The notes under the pieces were generated by a model. That model searched no databases, was not told the origin of the DNA, and saw only the letters and a list, made by a program, of their open reading frames with translations. Source: Colias croceus (lineage: Eukaryota; Arthropoda; Insecta; Lepidoptera; Pieridae). From it: a DNA stretch of 64,000 nt. A program made the translations under genes and the position numbers. Each line of letters starts with the position of its first letter. Within the stretch, counting starts at the first letter, position 1. Of the stretch, positions 1-13,204 are shown one piece after another. Location: NCBI RefSeq assembly GCF_905220415.1, contig NC_059551.1, positions 7,512,001-7,576,000 on the forward strand. Reading direction: 5' to 3'.

Positions 1-89
1 TTTTATTATATTCCTTGAAGTACGAGGATGGTTCTTATGTAGAGAAAACGTAAACATGTACCACGGGCGAAGCCGGGGCGGACCGCTAG
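1..89 (+). mobile_element. Short Helitron-like element, 3' part, cut by the window edge
   Basis: The sequence matches the 3' half of the 169-bp units at 41153-41659 in the opposite orientation. It ends in the GC-rich segment gggcgaagccggggcggacc followed by gctag. A terminal CTAG after a GC-rich hairpin is the usual 3' end of non-autonomous Helitrons. The 5' part lies outside the window. Confidence 0.75.
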
Positions 90-452
90 TATAATATAAA
101 ATACCCACAGATTAAAAATAACATCGACGTCAACATATCAATCACAGATAATCAATCGTCTCAGAGGAAATATTTGTGAACTTTCACAAATACCAGTAAT
201 TTTCTTAGACAATGCTATTTAAGGAATTCGAAACTTAATAGCGCATTATTAAAGTAATAACTGAACAATTTTAATAATTAATAATCGGATTTGTAAAATA
301 CAGACGTAGGATGAGGAAGTGATATCGTTTGTTTGTTCCGCTGTAAAAATGTGAGAACTGAATGATTAAAATGTTATTTTTATATTTTGTTTTTAATAAT
401 TCCTCGTTATTTTTCCTTACTCTAGAATATTCATGCATGACTTTATCAATTA

Positions 453-654
453 CTAGCTTTCCGCCCGCGGCTTCACCCGCGTTTTTAAAGGAAACCCGCA
501 TAGTTCCCGTTTCCGTGGGATTTCTGGAATAAAACCAATGTGTTTACCAAGTTACCCTATATGTGTGCTAAATTTCATTGTAATCGGTTCAGTAGTTCAT
601 GCGTGAAAAACATACATACATACAAACCTTTCCTCTTTATAATATTAGTATAGA
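453..654 (-). mobile_element. Short non-autonomous Helitron
   Basis: Read on the minus strand the element starts TCTATACTAATATTATAAAG and ends GGCGGAAAGCTAG, with A before it and T after it, as expected for Helitron insertion between A and T. It contains 'cccacggaaacgggaacta', shared with the copy at 46207-46426, so both belong to one family. It has no coding capacity. Confidence 0.75.
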
Positions 655-675
655 TTATAAATTCAATAATTATTA

Positions 676-1966
676 GGGGAGAGGTGCCATGAATGGGACA
701 AAATTATATAGGTGTATATTTTGGGGAATATATGTGAGATAAAGAAAAAACTTTCATCTAGGCTTCAAATATATTTATTTATCTTTAAAAAAAAATAACT
801 CTAATCATTTCTTCTGTGATCAATTCAGCATAAAATTCAAATAAGAAAATGTTTGATTTTGTCCCCTTCATGACTGGGTGGTATTGAATGGGACAGTGCT
901 AGTCATGAAAGGGACATGTACCAAATTCTTGATGATAAGTTACATAATACAACATAATTGTGCTATAAAGTATCATGAAAGTAATCTTACAAAATAAATG
1001 AGATCAAAATTACTTTTTGAGTGGAGTTTAAGTAATATAGGTATTAATGACATAAGCTACAAAAAAAAATTAAAGACGCCTTTTACTCCACTATTTTCAT
1101 TTGCCCATTTCTGGCAAAGTTTACATTGGAACCAGTCTTCCTTACTAGTTGAAAATTTCTGTTTACAGACACAGCATTTATGTCCTCCTGCGTATTTGAA
1201 AGTTTTCTTAATTTTTGTAGTGGTTCATTATTGCAATCAGAAAAATCCTCACTGGAATCAAAATTCAAAATTGTGCGATCACTATCACTGGATGATTCAA
1301 CGACTACCTTGGTCTTTTTCGTAGTTTTCTTCTGTAACTGTTTACCTTTTTTCTTGTTTTCTTTTTTATCTTTTTCATTTTCTTTTCTATTACTTCATTA
1401 ACGGCTTCTTCAATTACTCTGGGGTCAACTCGTTCCTTCTTCTTTGGAGGAATTTTTATGTTAGGTGACCTTGCCTGCTTAATTATAACCTATAACAAAA
1501 TTAGCAATTTAAAGAAAAATCCACAACCATGCTTAGCATTAAGAATATAGCCACAAAAGGGACGTCCCTTTCAAGCCCAGTGGAACTGTCCCAAACAAGA
1601 CTAACACACATTTTTAATTATAATCTTAAAATAAAAATTATTATCATGCAAGTAAATGTAATTATAAACTCACCTTTTTTGTAATAAACCAACTATTCAG
1701 TTCGCGAAACAACCACTTTCAAAAACTTCAATAATTATTCAAAAAACAAAGCTGGAAAACATTAAATAAATTACTTTGGGGCACAAAAATATTCAACGCT
1801 GTTTCGCCATTTTGTAACATTTGACAACTGAATGAAAGTTGCGTCAATATCGTCTATGGACTGATGTTGTCACAATGCAGAAATAAAAAACCGCCTATTT
1901 ATTTCTAAACGAAAGTTATTGGATTTGTCCCATTCAAAACGTGTCCCTTTCATAGCACTTTCCCCC
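676..1966 (-). mobile_element. Decayed TA-flanked DNA transposon, probably pogo/Tigger-type
   Basis: The ends are inverted: ggggagaggtgccatgaatg on the left, and on the right the complement of gggggaaagtgctatgaaag. Both are bounded by TA (674-675 and 1967-1968), the target of Tc1/mariner/pogo elements. Several copies of atgaa(t/a)gggaca lie near both ends (about 689, 885, 904, 1928, 1941), plausible transposase-binding sites. The interior holds minus-strand remains of a transposase C-terminus. Most of the catalytic region is missing, so the copy cannot move itself. The TIR and TA target are seen directly; the superfamily is inferred from the protein remnant. Confidence 0.75.
1054..1480 (-). 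pseudogene. Remnant of a transposase C-terminus with Lys-rich, Ser/Asp-rich and PHD-like zinc segments
   Basis: The minus strand first reads a lysine-rich stretch (KKENKKKGKQLQKKTTKK) and an acidic Ser/Asp stretch (ESSSDSD, then DSSEDFSD). After a frame change near 1195 it reads CCVCKQKF...EDWFQCKLCQKWANE. The spacing C-x2-C, then W-x2-C-x2-C-x2-WA, resembles the PHD-like zinc segment ending many insect pogo/Tigger transposases. The DDE catalytic core is not present. The frame change may be a frameshift in a dead copy or an unrecognised intron. The position inside a TA-flanked inverted-repeat element supports a transposon origin rather than a host gene. Confidence 0.55.
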
Positions 1967-1968
1967 TA

Positions 1969-4900
1969 CATTATTAGATAAAATTTAAGGATGTGGTAAA
2001 AACGCATTATTTCTGTATTTACTATAACTAGTCCAGGAAAATTAGTAATATTAACGGAAATATATCGTCTAGCTTTATCTTGACTAAATTGAGGACTTTC
2101 AATATGATCATCTGAACATACCTATCAAGGATTGACTGTAGTCTGTAGTGATTTTCAAAACTACACGAATTATTTCTGTTGATGGCCCATTTTCGGCTTC
2201 ATTTCCCCGACTAAACGTCGTATAGACATTGTGAATCAATAACAATAGATTTACAAATATAACAGAAAAACTTGTACTAAAAACTTTCGCCTATATGCAC
2301 CACGCTAATTTAATAATCGTTAGAAATGCGGTCAACAGGGATTCAGTGAAACTTGATTTAATATGCGATTAGAACTAGTTGATGTGTGTGCTGAATGGTA
2401 ATATAGAAGCCGTAATAATAAATAATTAGCACTGGTATCAGGATAGAATAAATATATACCAAGGGAATAGAGCATCCGTATGGCGTTCCATATGGATACT
2501 CTATAACGTACCGTTGTACGTAATTCCTGTTTCATTCAGGAAGACTTGGCCTTCAGGGAATGTAGGGATTAATACAAAAAATTAAAGACCATCTAGGCAC
2601 ATCTAGTAACGTTCAGAAGTCAGAACTATCTTGTCCCACCATACAATATTGGAAAACTGGCGTCTTTTCCGCTAAAAAAATTGGCACAGACATAGATCTT
2701 GAATTGTTCGAGTAGCACAGAGATGGTATGTCTTGAATGCTTGGCAATTGTTTTGCAAAAGCTTCTTCTAGTTCTATAATCACATTAAAATTCAATGACA
2801 CCATAAAATATCTTTAAACAAAATTTCATATAATTTTGGCGTGACTGAGTCACAAATATAACGAGGAAAGGATATTAAGTATTATTATTGGGCTCAGTGA
2901 ATTATAATTGTACCAATTTGTGACTCAACCACAGAACTGATAAACAATCTTTCTGGTTTGAATTCTCTTGTTACTATGGTACATAAGTCCCGTTGGGGAA
3001 GTACCTTACCACAGGACAATGTAATAACTGTATTTACTGTAGGATTTGTACAAAGATCCCCTATTTAATAAATATTATGAAATGAATTTACCAAGCAGTA
3101 GCTTGAAGAGAAAGCAGTAGTTTTTCAAAAGCTATTTCGTAATTTGCAGGAAGACAGCTTCTACGATACACGCATAATGCATATATATACAGTTACAAGC
3201 ATATACTACAGTACAGATGCAGATACTACAAGCTGGACAAGCTTACATGTACAAGCACTTTGCTCAAGCTTGTTTACATATTTTCACGCTGGCTCAAGCG
3301 GTCATAAGCTTGCATGCAGATTGATATGCAGGTTTGATCAAACGTTTTGCCTAGAAGCAAAGTTCCTTAACTATCTTCACAATGACTTATCACGTTCAAG
3401 CTTTAACAAGACATCGTTTAACATTTAGATTCAGTTATAAAATTGTATGAAACTTAAACGTCAGCTGCATTCACCAGCTGCTTACAACCATTGATTATGA
3501 AGAATAAACGGTTGTTGGTGACGTATATTTATTTTTGTCAACTTAATGATGTAACAGCGGGGTTTGGGACAAACAAGCCATTTATCTCGATTCTATCATA
3601 TGGAGAAGTAACGTTTGCCAATTAGAAACCGTTTATAGTTAGGCGGGTAATATGTAGAGAATAAAATCGAATATCATCAATCAAATATTAATTATATAGC
3701 TCTTCGTTTTAAGTGTGTGTTCTATTAGTTTATTTCGGCTGATGAAATGACATATAATAATCAAAAATTTTAAGGACGGTTTCCTTAGCGTTGCATTAGA
3801 GAATGCATGTCATATAAGGCTTTCTAATATAGTATGGTGACAGGTCAAGTGTGCGTTTTGTACACTAATAGCTGTTTAAAGTCTAGTGTAACTATAACAC
3901 AAAATTTTTGACGGTTTCATGTGTAAGTGCTTCAGGCACGTTTCATTGTATTTTCCCAGAAAGCAAAACATCTAGATTACCACCAAAGAACAAACATGCG
4001 CAGATGTCAAAGCCTTTACCGTAATTTTTATAATAAAGTATATTTCAAATTTCTTTGATAGCATCGTACAATACATTGCACGCACAGATCGGATCTGTAG
4101 GAAAGTATTGTGCGAACAATCAAATGTTTTTGACACAATGCAAGTATTGTGCAACGAGTGGCTCGATGCTATCAGCATTGAGAGAACTAAGAATAGAATG
4201 TCCAAGTGTTTTATGTGCGCACAATTAAAATAAATGTTTTTTGTACCGGAATTTTGTTGTAAACATTTAGGTAACGCTTCCATTGCTATACAACTTTTAT
4301 GTTGGCCGCTATATAAAACTGTAATAAGGTAAACCGTACGTTATTGCATACATATTATGTAAGTTAAACATTATGTGGTATTTTCAAGCGTCTGAAATCT
4401 GAATATGTAAATCTATCACTTTTTATTGTATTTTTTTTAATTTTTAGATGTAAGCCACATCTAAATGACGAGTTATTATACATAGTTATTTCACCTTTGC
4501 GTCTAAATAATCATATAACGAATCCAATTTGTTTTGAGGAGAGCGTATAATTAGTCAATTTGCGTACGGAAATTGTTCTTCTTAATTCGCTTAGAATGTC
4601 TCTGAGCAACGTTTAAAATGTAGACGCGTTTGTATAATTTCGTCATTTATTCCGACATTGTCAGCACACAAAGAGAAGTTTCCAAACAATTGATCTTAAA
4701 CACGCTATAAGAGTGCGGACACATCTTCGCTGAATGTGAGAATTTGTATTCATCTCGCGCTATTGTTGTATGTCGCGTTTTTTAGGATAATGGGAGTAGC
4801 AAATGGTTGACCAATTGAACAAACTTAAGGGGCTTTAAAAATTGTGATGCAAAGCTGTGATTTTACAGAAAATCTACCACACATACATATGGAAAATGAT

Positions 4901-7900
4901 TGAAATTAATGTACCTACAATTATTTTTATTTTGTGCCTCCAAATTTTAATTTAGTTTACAACAGTATACAACGTCATATCACTAACTGTAACCATACAT
5001 ACATTTGTCCTACATACAAGTTCTCGAAGCACATAGTATAATTATTTGCCGATAATTTATGCCAGTCGGCTGAAGTGTGTCCTCAGCATTATGGAGTATC
5101 ATTCTAACAATGTTTCGTAAATGCATTTTAGTATACTTAATGCTTTGGAAATATAACGATTTTGTAACCTCACTTATACATGTACGTGACTGTGCAGTAA
5201 AACAATTTGAAAATGGCTTTAAATAACCAATGTCGCGTAAATATAGTAATTTATGCACATATTTTTTGGTGAGACTGAAAATTTTATGAATTCATATTTT
5301 GTGACACTGACAAATTATAGATCTACCGATTATTAACCGATTAAGTTTTGATACATTGGATTTTATATGTAGTACGAACGAAAACATAGATGTTTCACAA
5401 AGTTTATAATTATGTTAATTTATCATATTCCGTTTTAAAATAATAATGTTTGTTCCGCACTTAAAGTATGGGCTGAAATGAAACGATTGTAGAATTTGAT
5501 AAATTTATTATATAACTGAAAAAAGCTCTTCTGTCTAAACCACAATGCACCACTTCACATACCAATGAGCACAGTCAAAATAATAAGTCCTTAGCATGCA
5601 TTTTATATTTAGCACTCAAGGGATTTATAAGGGAGGGTACGGGCGTTTCTCACGTCTTTTTATATATAATTACTCCGCGGGTGGCCCTCATACTAGCACG
5701 ATTAGGTAGCATTGTTACTTTAACGGATTTTGCTTAGTTACCCGTTAATAATTTTTAATGAGAGTTTATGGAGTGTCAATTCATGACCATTGAGAGTTAC
5801 TTTATTAGGAGCAAAACTAAGAATATATAATTGGAGACATTTCTTAGACTAAGCAATACTTGTGCTCTATAAGAAATATTCAACTCAATAAGCATCAATT
5901 TATCTATAAGAATTGTTTTAAAGCCGTAAAATAAAGCCGTTTTAAATCGTAGCCGGAAAGGATAGTCTCAATATTTAAATAAAATAACTTTATCCCTCTG
6001 GTTGGAACACAAACATTTCACAACTGCATACCGCAAAAGAATTTCCTTTCTTTTTGGCCAGAGATCGCCTCTATTACATCCCCGTTACCACAATGCTAAG
6101 GAAGCGGTTGCCGTAAAAATAAACAAAAGACTACTAACAGGGTTACATCTTACACCTAAAAGAACGGTCACGTAGTATATGTTACCTTTACAATACAAAC
6201 ACATCACTTATTTTATTAGCTCATTTTATGAATGATGTTTCACAAACGAGCGAAATCGTCATCTGATGATAAACGCATCATTGACATCTTATTAACATAA
6301 GCAATTTCAAAAACAATTTGCAAATAATGTAGCTGATTATAATATGGAATATGTGTCAGATTATAGAAAAGAGATTGATATGAGAAACATACTTCAATAA
6401 TATATTTTACCTGATAGCGTTTGCATAGGCATGTAGGTACATATTATGTAGATGTTAAACCTATCTTCATCCCATAAAATGTTTAGTTCAAAATAAGCAC
6501 TGAGTATAGACGCACTACCATGATACATCAACCCGTTTGCTCTTACGTAAAAATCAATAATCTCATAAAACCTATTATGTGACACCCAAACTTCACAAGC
6601 TATCGATCAAACAATAAACTTACATAAGCATTATTCAATCGATACAGGTAAAGAATAATCACCCTTAAATTCATTGAAGTAGGATCTTCATCTCCATGCA
6701 TGCATTTGCTATAATAGAGGAACTCTTTAGACGAGTGGGTGACAGAGTAAAGGTCACATCACATAACACTTTCACGTGATATTAATATGCATATTTAGTG
6801 GGTCATGTTTGTGTTGCATTGATATATTATGTGTCGTGTGAAGAGTCATAAGCGTCTGTATGACCAATATTGGGTTAAATTCCTTTCTCCTTGCAAAACA
6901 TTGGAAATAACAAGTATTAACTATAAGGACCTAAAATAATTTTGTTAACTTTTATTTATTGAGACAAAATTACGTTTATATATAATATTCGGAAGTATTC
7001 ACAGAGAAAATAATAAAGTCAGAAAAATTGTGTATCTATCTATTAATCTACGATACAAATTGAAATCACCTGAACTTAGCTCCAAAAAGCGCACACATTA
7101 TTAATTTCCAATACAATAGTATTTTTTACTTCTACATTACCACCTAATCTTATAATAAAAAATATTTCGTGACGAAGCGTCATTACAACCGTCTAATTAT
7201 TTTATAACAATTCCTAAAACAATTGTTACAGGATCTTATACGACGTATAGGTCAAAGTTCTATGTCCACTGTATCACGATTTCACCATAAGGTTATATCA
7301 ATCTTGCAATTTAAAGAAACAAACGAATTCTAGGTAGATGCAGTCACGAATTCCACAGTGTATGGTGTGATGGTAAATGAATAATTACCTATTGCATATT
7401 ATAGCCTTGAAACAGCAAAGGGCTCAATCGTATAGCAAAAGGCCAAAGAACGGCATTCGCATTTGATACCCCTAAGAATCGAATGTTGCTGTACATTAGT
7501 CATAGTATTGAATGTGCTAATACTATTGGGAATAACGGTATCTAGGTCTTTTGGGATTTCACTCAACGGACAGCCACGCAAGTTATGCGTGCAATAGGGG
7601 TGTCATAATTTTCAAACGATCATCAATTTTTATTATTATTGATTAGCTGATAACTCAGAAAGAAAGAAAATTTTATTTACCACATGCTTACCAACTTCTA
7701 CAAAATTCTAAGGTACGAGACTGACATATACATTGTATTTACACTGTATATCTAAATTACGAATTTATTTTCTTGCATTCTTTCCTTTAGCTCCAAAAGG
7801 CAACAAATCCTACCGCGTTTACAATTTATTTTTTTGTGTCCTGTTAATGTTAATCAATAACCAGTAATCGAGTCTCATATTAGGCGATGTTACATTATCT

Positions 7901-10740
7901 ATGGTGTGTATTACCATCGCAAAAAATAAAACGGCCGGTTTCTAGTCTATGGCCACAGATTAAATTTAAATTCTGTTACCGTAGACTACAGATGAGTGTC
8001 GCATAGTAAATAAACGACTTGTTTTGCACGACACATTACATAATCGTTATATTATAAAAAAATACATGTGGAATTTAACCTTGAATCTCGTTACAAATTT
8101 ATGCGTGGTGTGCTTTTGAGCACGTGGTTAAAGTTTAGTTAAATTTTAAATTAGATATGTTTATAGTAAACGGTCGACCGTTTTTATTATTTGTTTTAAA
8201 TTTCTTTATCATATTTATATATTTATTTTTTATTTTATTACCCGCGATATTTACTAAATAAAATGCAAATTATTAATATATATTATAAAAAACCTAAATA
8301 ATTAAATTCTAAGGTTAATATTATTTATATAAAATATATTGATTAGGTACCTTTGATTTTGTGCAAATATAAAACGAATATAATATTATTTTTATTTTTA
8401 TTTAAACTCTACAGGAATATATTTTAACAATATCAGTGAACTATTGCATTTTCACCTTAACCAACGTTTTCCAAATCCTTTCAAAAACACACATTATAGC
8501 AACCATCCCAAGTAAATCGCAGATAAGCTTATTATTCGAAACTTATTATTGTAGTTGCATTGCAACTTGCACTATGAGAGGTTATCCACAGGTCATGTCA
8601 TTGCTATAATTAGTCGCACACTCATTCATGCAGATAGACTAAATTATATTGTATTTACAATCAGTGTTCTAATGATGTAAAGTCGTGATTGTGTGGAAAT
8701 CGGTTAGTAACATCGTGTTGTGTAAATGATACATTTTTTATTGTGACAGTGGCCATCTATAAGCCACTAACCACCAAACAGGTCGAATTTGATTTATTAT
8801 TGAAATTGGTTTCTTATTTCTGACAGTTTCCATATAAGCTTTTGGGCCATAATCCACCAAGCTGGCCGAATACAGATTGGCCTTGGGATTGGCATGTTGC
8901 ATGTTATCAAATTAAGTTTTTGGACATGCGTGTTACTTCATGATGCTTTCTTTTTTGTAGATTTAATTTTGGCACATTCTATCTCTTGATCTTTCGATTT
9001 AATTCGGAGGTCTTAACCATGGCGAGGCAACTGCACAATCTTAAAAAAAACATATTGAAAGTCGTAAATTTTACAATGTTTTTGCAGCAATAACAAATAA
9101 CAAACGATTGTAAAACTACAAAGTTTTATACAAACTGACAAAACAACAATGTGACCAATATTAAAAATGTTAAATTATGAAAGAGTTTGTTCAGAAATAA
9201 ACTGCTGATATTATTGATAAATTATTGTACAATGTATTACAATGCATTTGTCTGTTTACATTTTTATTGCTGGCAATAACTTTATATAACGACTTAATAT
9301 ACTGTAGGAAACATAACAGAAACACAACTTATGAATATGTACCTTTTGCATCAGCATGCATTACCTTTATTATCATTGATATACTTTGTTGAATTAAAAT
9401 TGGTGTGTATTAAAAAAAATTCTATGTAATATAAAATTTTTAACAAATTCTTGTAATCTTTTCCGTACCTACCTAAGTGCATGGAGATATAATTTAGTAG
9501 ATACCTAACTATTAACTTATTAAGTAATTTGTGATTTATTATAAATTTACTTATTTTATACATAATATAACATTTTTATAACCTGAATAAATACTAATTC
9601 GTCTAAAGAGCACAGAATGCAGAGTGCATAGTGCATACTATCACAATCTACAGTGCATGCGTGTCTTAGCCAAACTAGATCTAGATTGAAGCTAGGTGCA
9701 GGGTGGTCGGTGGCAAGGCCGTTACGCAACAACATGCTTAATTCATGTGTTAACTTACGCTTAGGTATTTTGCTAACCTACGTTGTAGATTATAGTGTAA
9801 GAGCTGGAGTTATTTTATCATGAATGCAATAGTGAGTAAAACTGTGTGTGTACTGAAAGTGTTTATCGTTTCCAATTTTGAACTTGAAAAATTTGATTGA
9901 ATGGTGAATTTGATTCAATTGAAATCTAGAATAAATAATTTTTTTTTAATGTTCAGTATACATAATATTTAGTTTTATCGTAAATTAAAACTCAAAAACA
10001 AACTGCATCGATTGCTCTATCCGATTGATAGTGTCTAACGTAGGTAAACATCTTTAATTGTTTTTTTCTTACCAATACCTTAATAATTGAGCATCATCTA
10101 AAACGTTATCCTTATTTTGCAAACATAATGAATGAATGGATATTAGATTGTACGCACCAAAAGAAAAAGCTCAAAATAATGTTGCTTCTCAAATAAATAT
10201 GCATCTCTTAAACTATAATATGTTGGCTTACGGAATACTTATTCATACTAGATGGACATAAGTTATTTACAAAAGCATAATGTATTATATCTGCAAATAT
10301 TTATTATGCTTTAAATCACGACTTGTAATAGAAATAATGCAATAGCTCAACGTAAATACGGTCATAGATATTTTTTTATAATTAATTTTAATTAAATGTG
10401 ATTCAATATTATTTATATATAAACTTTATATTGTTTTTTAATGTTATAAAGTACGGAAATAGGTAATACGATGAATTGTTTTTCACTAACAACTTATACT
10501 TAGGCATTAAAAAAACATTGAACGTATACAAAGTAGATATATGATGGCTTGTATTAAAATACTAATTAATATACATACTCCTAATGCTAAAAGAAACAAT
10601 TATATATTTTATATGGAAGGTAGATATTGATCAATTGCAAATTTCAACATACACGATTTTCTTAAAATTTACTCTACCAACCAAATTTTCCCATTGACAG
10701 ACTATATCTAATTACATTATATGTATTATTATAATTTATA
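1969..10740. other. AT-rich stretch without recognisable genes
   Basis: No convincing coding region, RNA gene or full repeat was recognised. Open frames here (for example 2613-2804, 3144-3428, 3972-4283) are short and show no domain. Minor structure includes several HindIII-like aagctt/caagctt words between 3230 and 3410 and a 16-bp perfect palindrome, aaacggtcgaccgttt, at 8168-8183. Confidence 0.5.
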
Positions 10741-10745
10741 ATATT

Positions 10746-10882
10746 AAAGTGAAACTTTTATTACATCGTCTCTTTTGGTCTGTGTAGCGCATGTCGCGTG
10801 ACGCACGATACGTACGATAATTATCGTACAAATACGATAATTTTTAGTTAAATGTCTATAGTGTGAAAAAAAGTTTCACTTT
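10746..10882. mobile_element. MITE with aaagtgaaactttt termini
   Basis: The ends aaagtgaaactttta (10746-10760) and aaaagtttcacttt (10869-10882) are inverted repeats matching at 14 positions. The interior is unusually CG-rich for this window (gcgcatgtcgcgtgacgcac) and holds a perfect 18-bp palindrome, gtacgataattatcgtac, at 10812-10829. The termini resemble those of the element at 13012-13204, so both probably belong to one superfamily. No coding capacity. Confidence 0.6.
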
Positions 10883-11354
10883 TACCGTGGTTTCATAAAA
10901 CCACACAACATTTTTTTTAAAGTAATTTTGTTTTTTAACAATTTCAAGGAGACATGTAACTAAACACGTAGGCCTAATTCAATTTGCCAGTCACTGGCAA
11001 TATAAAAGTCACTCCACAAAACGAATATAATGTAAACAATCAGTTTTATAAGGGTAATCCATTTTCCTTATAAAATAACTCGTGGACCGCATTCTATCAT
11101 TGTGAAACATTTAAAATTCCTGTCTTGCAAATTGTTTATGCAATAATGAATCATAATATTATATTTTGTTATTATATTGTGGTTAAAGAGGAAGCTCGTT
11201 TAGCGCAATTATTATAATAAATAATTGTTTGATCGCATTTGTCGAATTAGCTATAATTATACATATTATAAACTATGATAAATACGAGTACCTACTTATA
11301 AAAATTATTGTTGGTTGAGATTTCTAAAATGCATTATTATGCTGTGATGTAAAA

Positions 11355-11529
11355 TCTATACTAATATTATAAAGCTGAAGAGTTTATCTCGGGAACTACT
11401 GGTCCGATTTGAAAAATTTTTTCAGTGTTAGATAGCTCATTTATCGAGGAAGGCTAATAGGCTATAATATATCATCACGCTACGACCAAGGAGTGGAGCC
11501 ACTGGGGTGAAACCGCGCGGAACAGCTAG
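11355..11529 (+). mobile_element. Short non-autonomous Helitron
   Basis: It begins TCTATACTAATATTATAAAG after an A and ends gcgcggaacagCTAG before a T. The 5' end is shared with the copies at 453-654 and 46207-46426, but the interior differs, so it is a related subfamily. Confidence 0.75.
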
Positions 11530-11733
11530 TTCCTAATAATTTGCTGTGATGCATTTAATTGTAAACAAATATATTATGAATCAAACGAAAAAACTAGTAC
11601 AACATATCTAGATTACATGTTATTAGTGTGTTTGTGTATTCAATTAAGTTAATATGTTTCTGCTTATATTTACATAAATAAAAAAGATATAGTACGCCTT
11701 TAAATTGTATTAAGCGAAACAACATTCTACTGC

Positions 11734-11841
11734 AACATAGCTTGTTATTGTTATTCGTATAAAAAAAAAAAAAAAATTAAGCAAAAAATGTCTCTGGACT
11801 ATAATCCAGAGGTGGCGCGAACACCCTGTGATGACGGGTGC

Positions 11842-11877
<36 letters not shown>

Positions 11878-11887
11878 ATAGCTTGTT
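11734..11887 (+). mobile_element. Short poly(A)-tailed retroposon with 13-bp target-site duplication
   Basis: The 13-mer aacatagcttgtt occurs at 11734-11746 and again at 11875-11887. Between them lie an internal run of 16 A (11761-11776), about 65 bases of unique sequence, and a terminal run of more than 30 A (11843-11876). The unique part can fold into two hairpins, ctctgga/tccagag and caccc/gggtg, just before the tail. A target duplication plus poly(A) is the signature of LINE-machinery retroposition. The insert is probably a severely 5'-truncated LINE end or a very short SINE; its family is not recognised. Confidence 0.75.
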
Positions 11888-12892
11888 CATTTTGAACTTA
11901 CAACCAATGAAATAAGCTTTAAATTCATTTGTTACACTACGTAATGCACGAATTGTAGCGTTCGGCCTTTCAATTTGCAGTGCTATCAAATTGATTAGGT
12001 GAAACATTTGCGTGACCTTCAAATTGGACCTTAACACGGATGCAATAAGTGCCCTTGTTTTAATGGTCCAATTCTCCAGATAAAGATGCTTATTCATCGT
12101 TCACTTTTTACTCAAAATTCGTGACCGTAAAAACAGAAAACATCTACAGATGTATGGATTTCTAGATCGATTAATAGAACACGAAAATAAAAGCTCTTAG
12201 TTATTGATTGCATGTTTTTTATTGGCATCAACGCATTTGGTTAATTATTTTGAACCAAGTACTTGACGTCACAAATTATTTAAAACGTCTGGAAATATTT
12301 TTTCAAGAAAGGATACTCTTGAAACATTACAAAAGGAATTATGTCCAGCTGGTCCTTCGACCAACTCATTTCAATTTTCAACGACTAAGTATCACATGTA
12401 TCTGTTTATCACGTTGAAACATAATAGACTAGAACAACGATGCACGATGCATAGCAGCATAGTATAGATAGCAGGGAACATCAGCGACAACCTAATATGT
12501 GCAAAAAACAACATACAGATTTATTGATTCCGCAGTCATACTTTTGAAGTTTCTGTTGAATACATCCAGTTGTCACATTAATTCAACAGTTATCCTATAT
12601 CGCAGGCACTCCCCGTTGGTCTAGACTCTAGACTTTCGGTCACCATTCCCAAATCAACACAGTACACTTACATAACTCGCCATACAATCAATAAGAACAA
12701 TGAAGACATAAGTCCTCATTATCACCAGTTATCTGAGGCGCGGAGACCTCAATGTGTCATGTCTCCATTTATCGATACGATTTTACGATCATTCGTAATA
12801 TTGTTTATGCCCTTATTCATTGGTATTTTATATAAACATGATTGATTTCGCTCGGAATATGTATTGGTATTTTGTTGAGTACCTTGAAGTTT

Positions 12893-13011
12893 ATTATACT
12901 AATGTTATAAGGCTGAAGAGTTGGTTTGTTTGTTTGAATGCGCTAATCTCAGGAAGCACGAGCCCGATTTGAAAAATTATTTCACTGTTCTCTAGTCCAT
13001 TTATTGAGGTT
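12893..13011 (+). mobile_element. Helitron-like 5' fragment
   Basis: The stretch 'tactaatgttataaggctgaagag' type start and 'cccgatttgaaaaatt' interior match the element at 11355-11529. Similarity stops where the MITE at 13012 begins, and no 3' CTAG end is seen directly beyond it. Confidence 0.55.
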
Positions 13012-13204
13012 GTGAAGTGAAACTTCTTTATCGGGGTTGGAAAAAAATTTAGTGTAGGTAACATGTTTTCCTTACGCGTGACATTTTTCGGTTACGCGCC
13101 ATCTTTTTCTTATCCCTACCACGCGTGATTCGACGTATTTCTGTAAAGTTGCTTAAAGTAAATTATTTTTTGAAAAATAAGCTGATAAAGAAGTTTCACT
13201 TCTT
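13012..13204. mobile_element. MITE with gaagtgaaacttctttatc inverted termini
   Basis: A perfect 19-bp inverted repeat, gaagtgaaacttctttatc at 13014-13032 and its complement at 13184-13202, bounds about 190 bp. The interior contains ttacgcgtgac and ttacgcgcc words. It has interrupted or replaced the Helitron-like sequence immediately to the left. The gcgccatct word near 13095 lies in this element, so a CTCF-like match there is probably coincidental. Confidence 0.7.

Noticed and set aside
3144..3428. 94-codon frame with repeated caagctt words
   Set aside because: No domain, low complexity of DNA words, and no splice or promoter context.
10984..11044. Palindrome ttgccagtcactggcaa directly before TATAAAAG, with TCAGT about 40 bases on
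   Set aside because: The TATA-to-initiator distance is too long and no transcript unit follows; likely chance in AT-rich DNA.
12208..12417. 69-codon frame
   Set aside because: No domain and no neighbouring repeat or gene signal.
13095..13103. gcgccatct word as a CTCF-like site
   Set aside because: It lies inside a MITE and lacks the flanking bases of the core.
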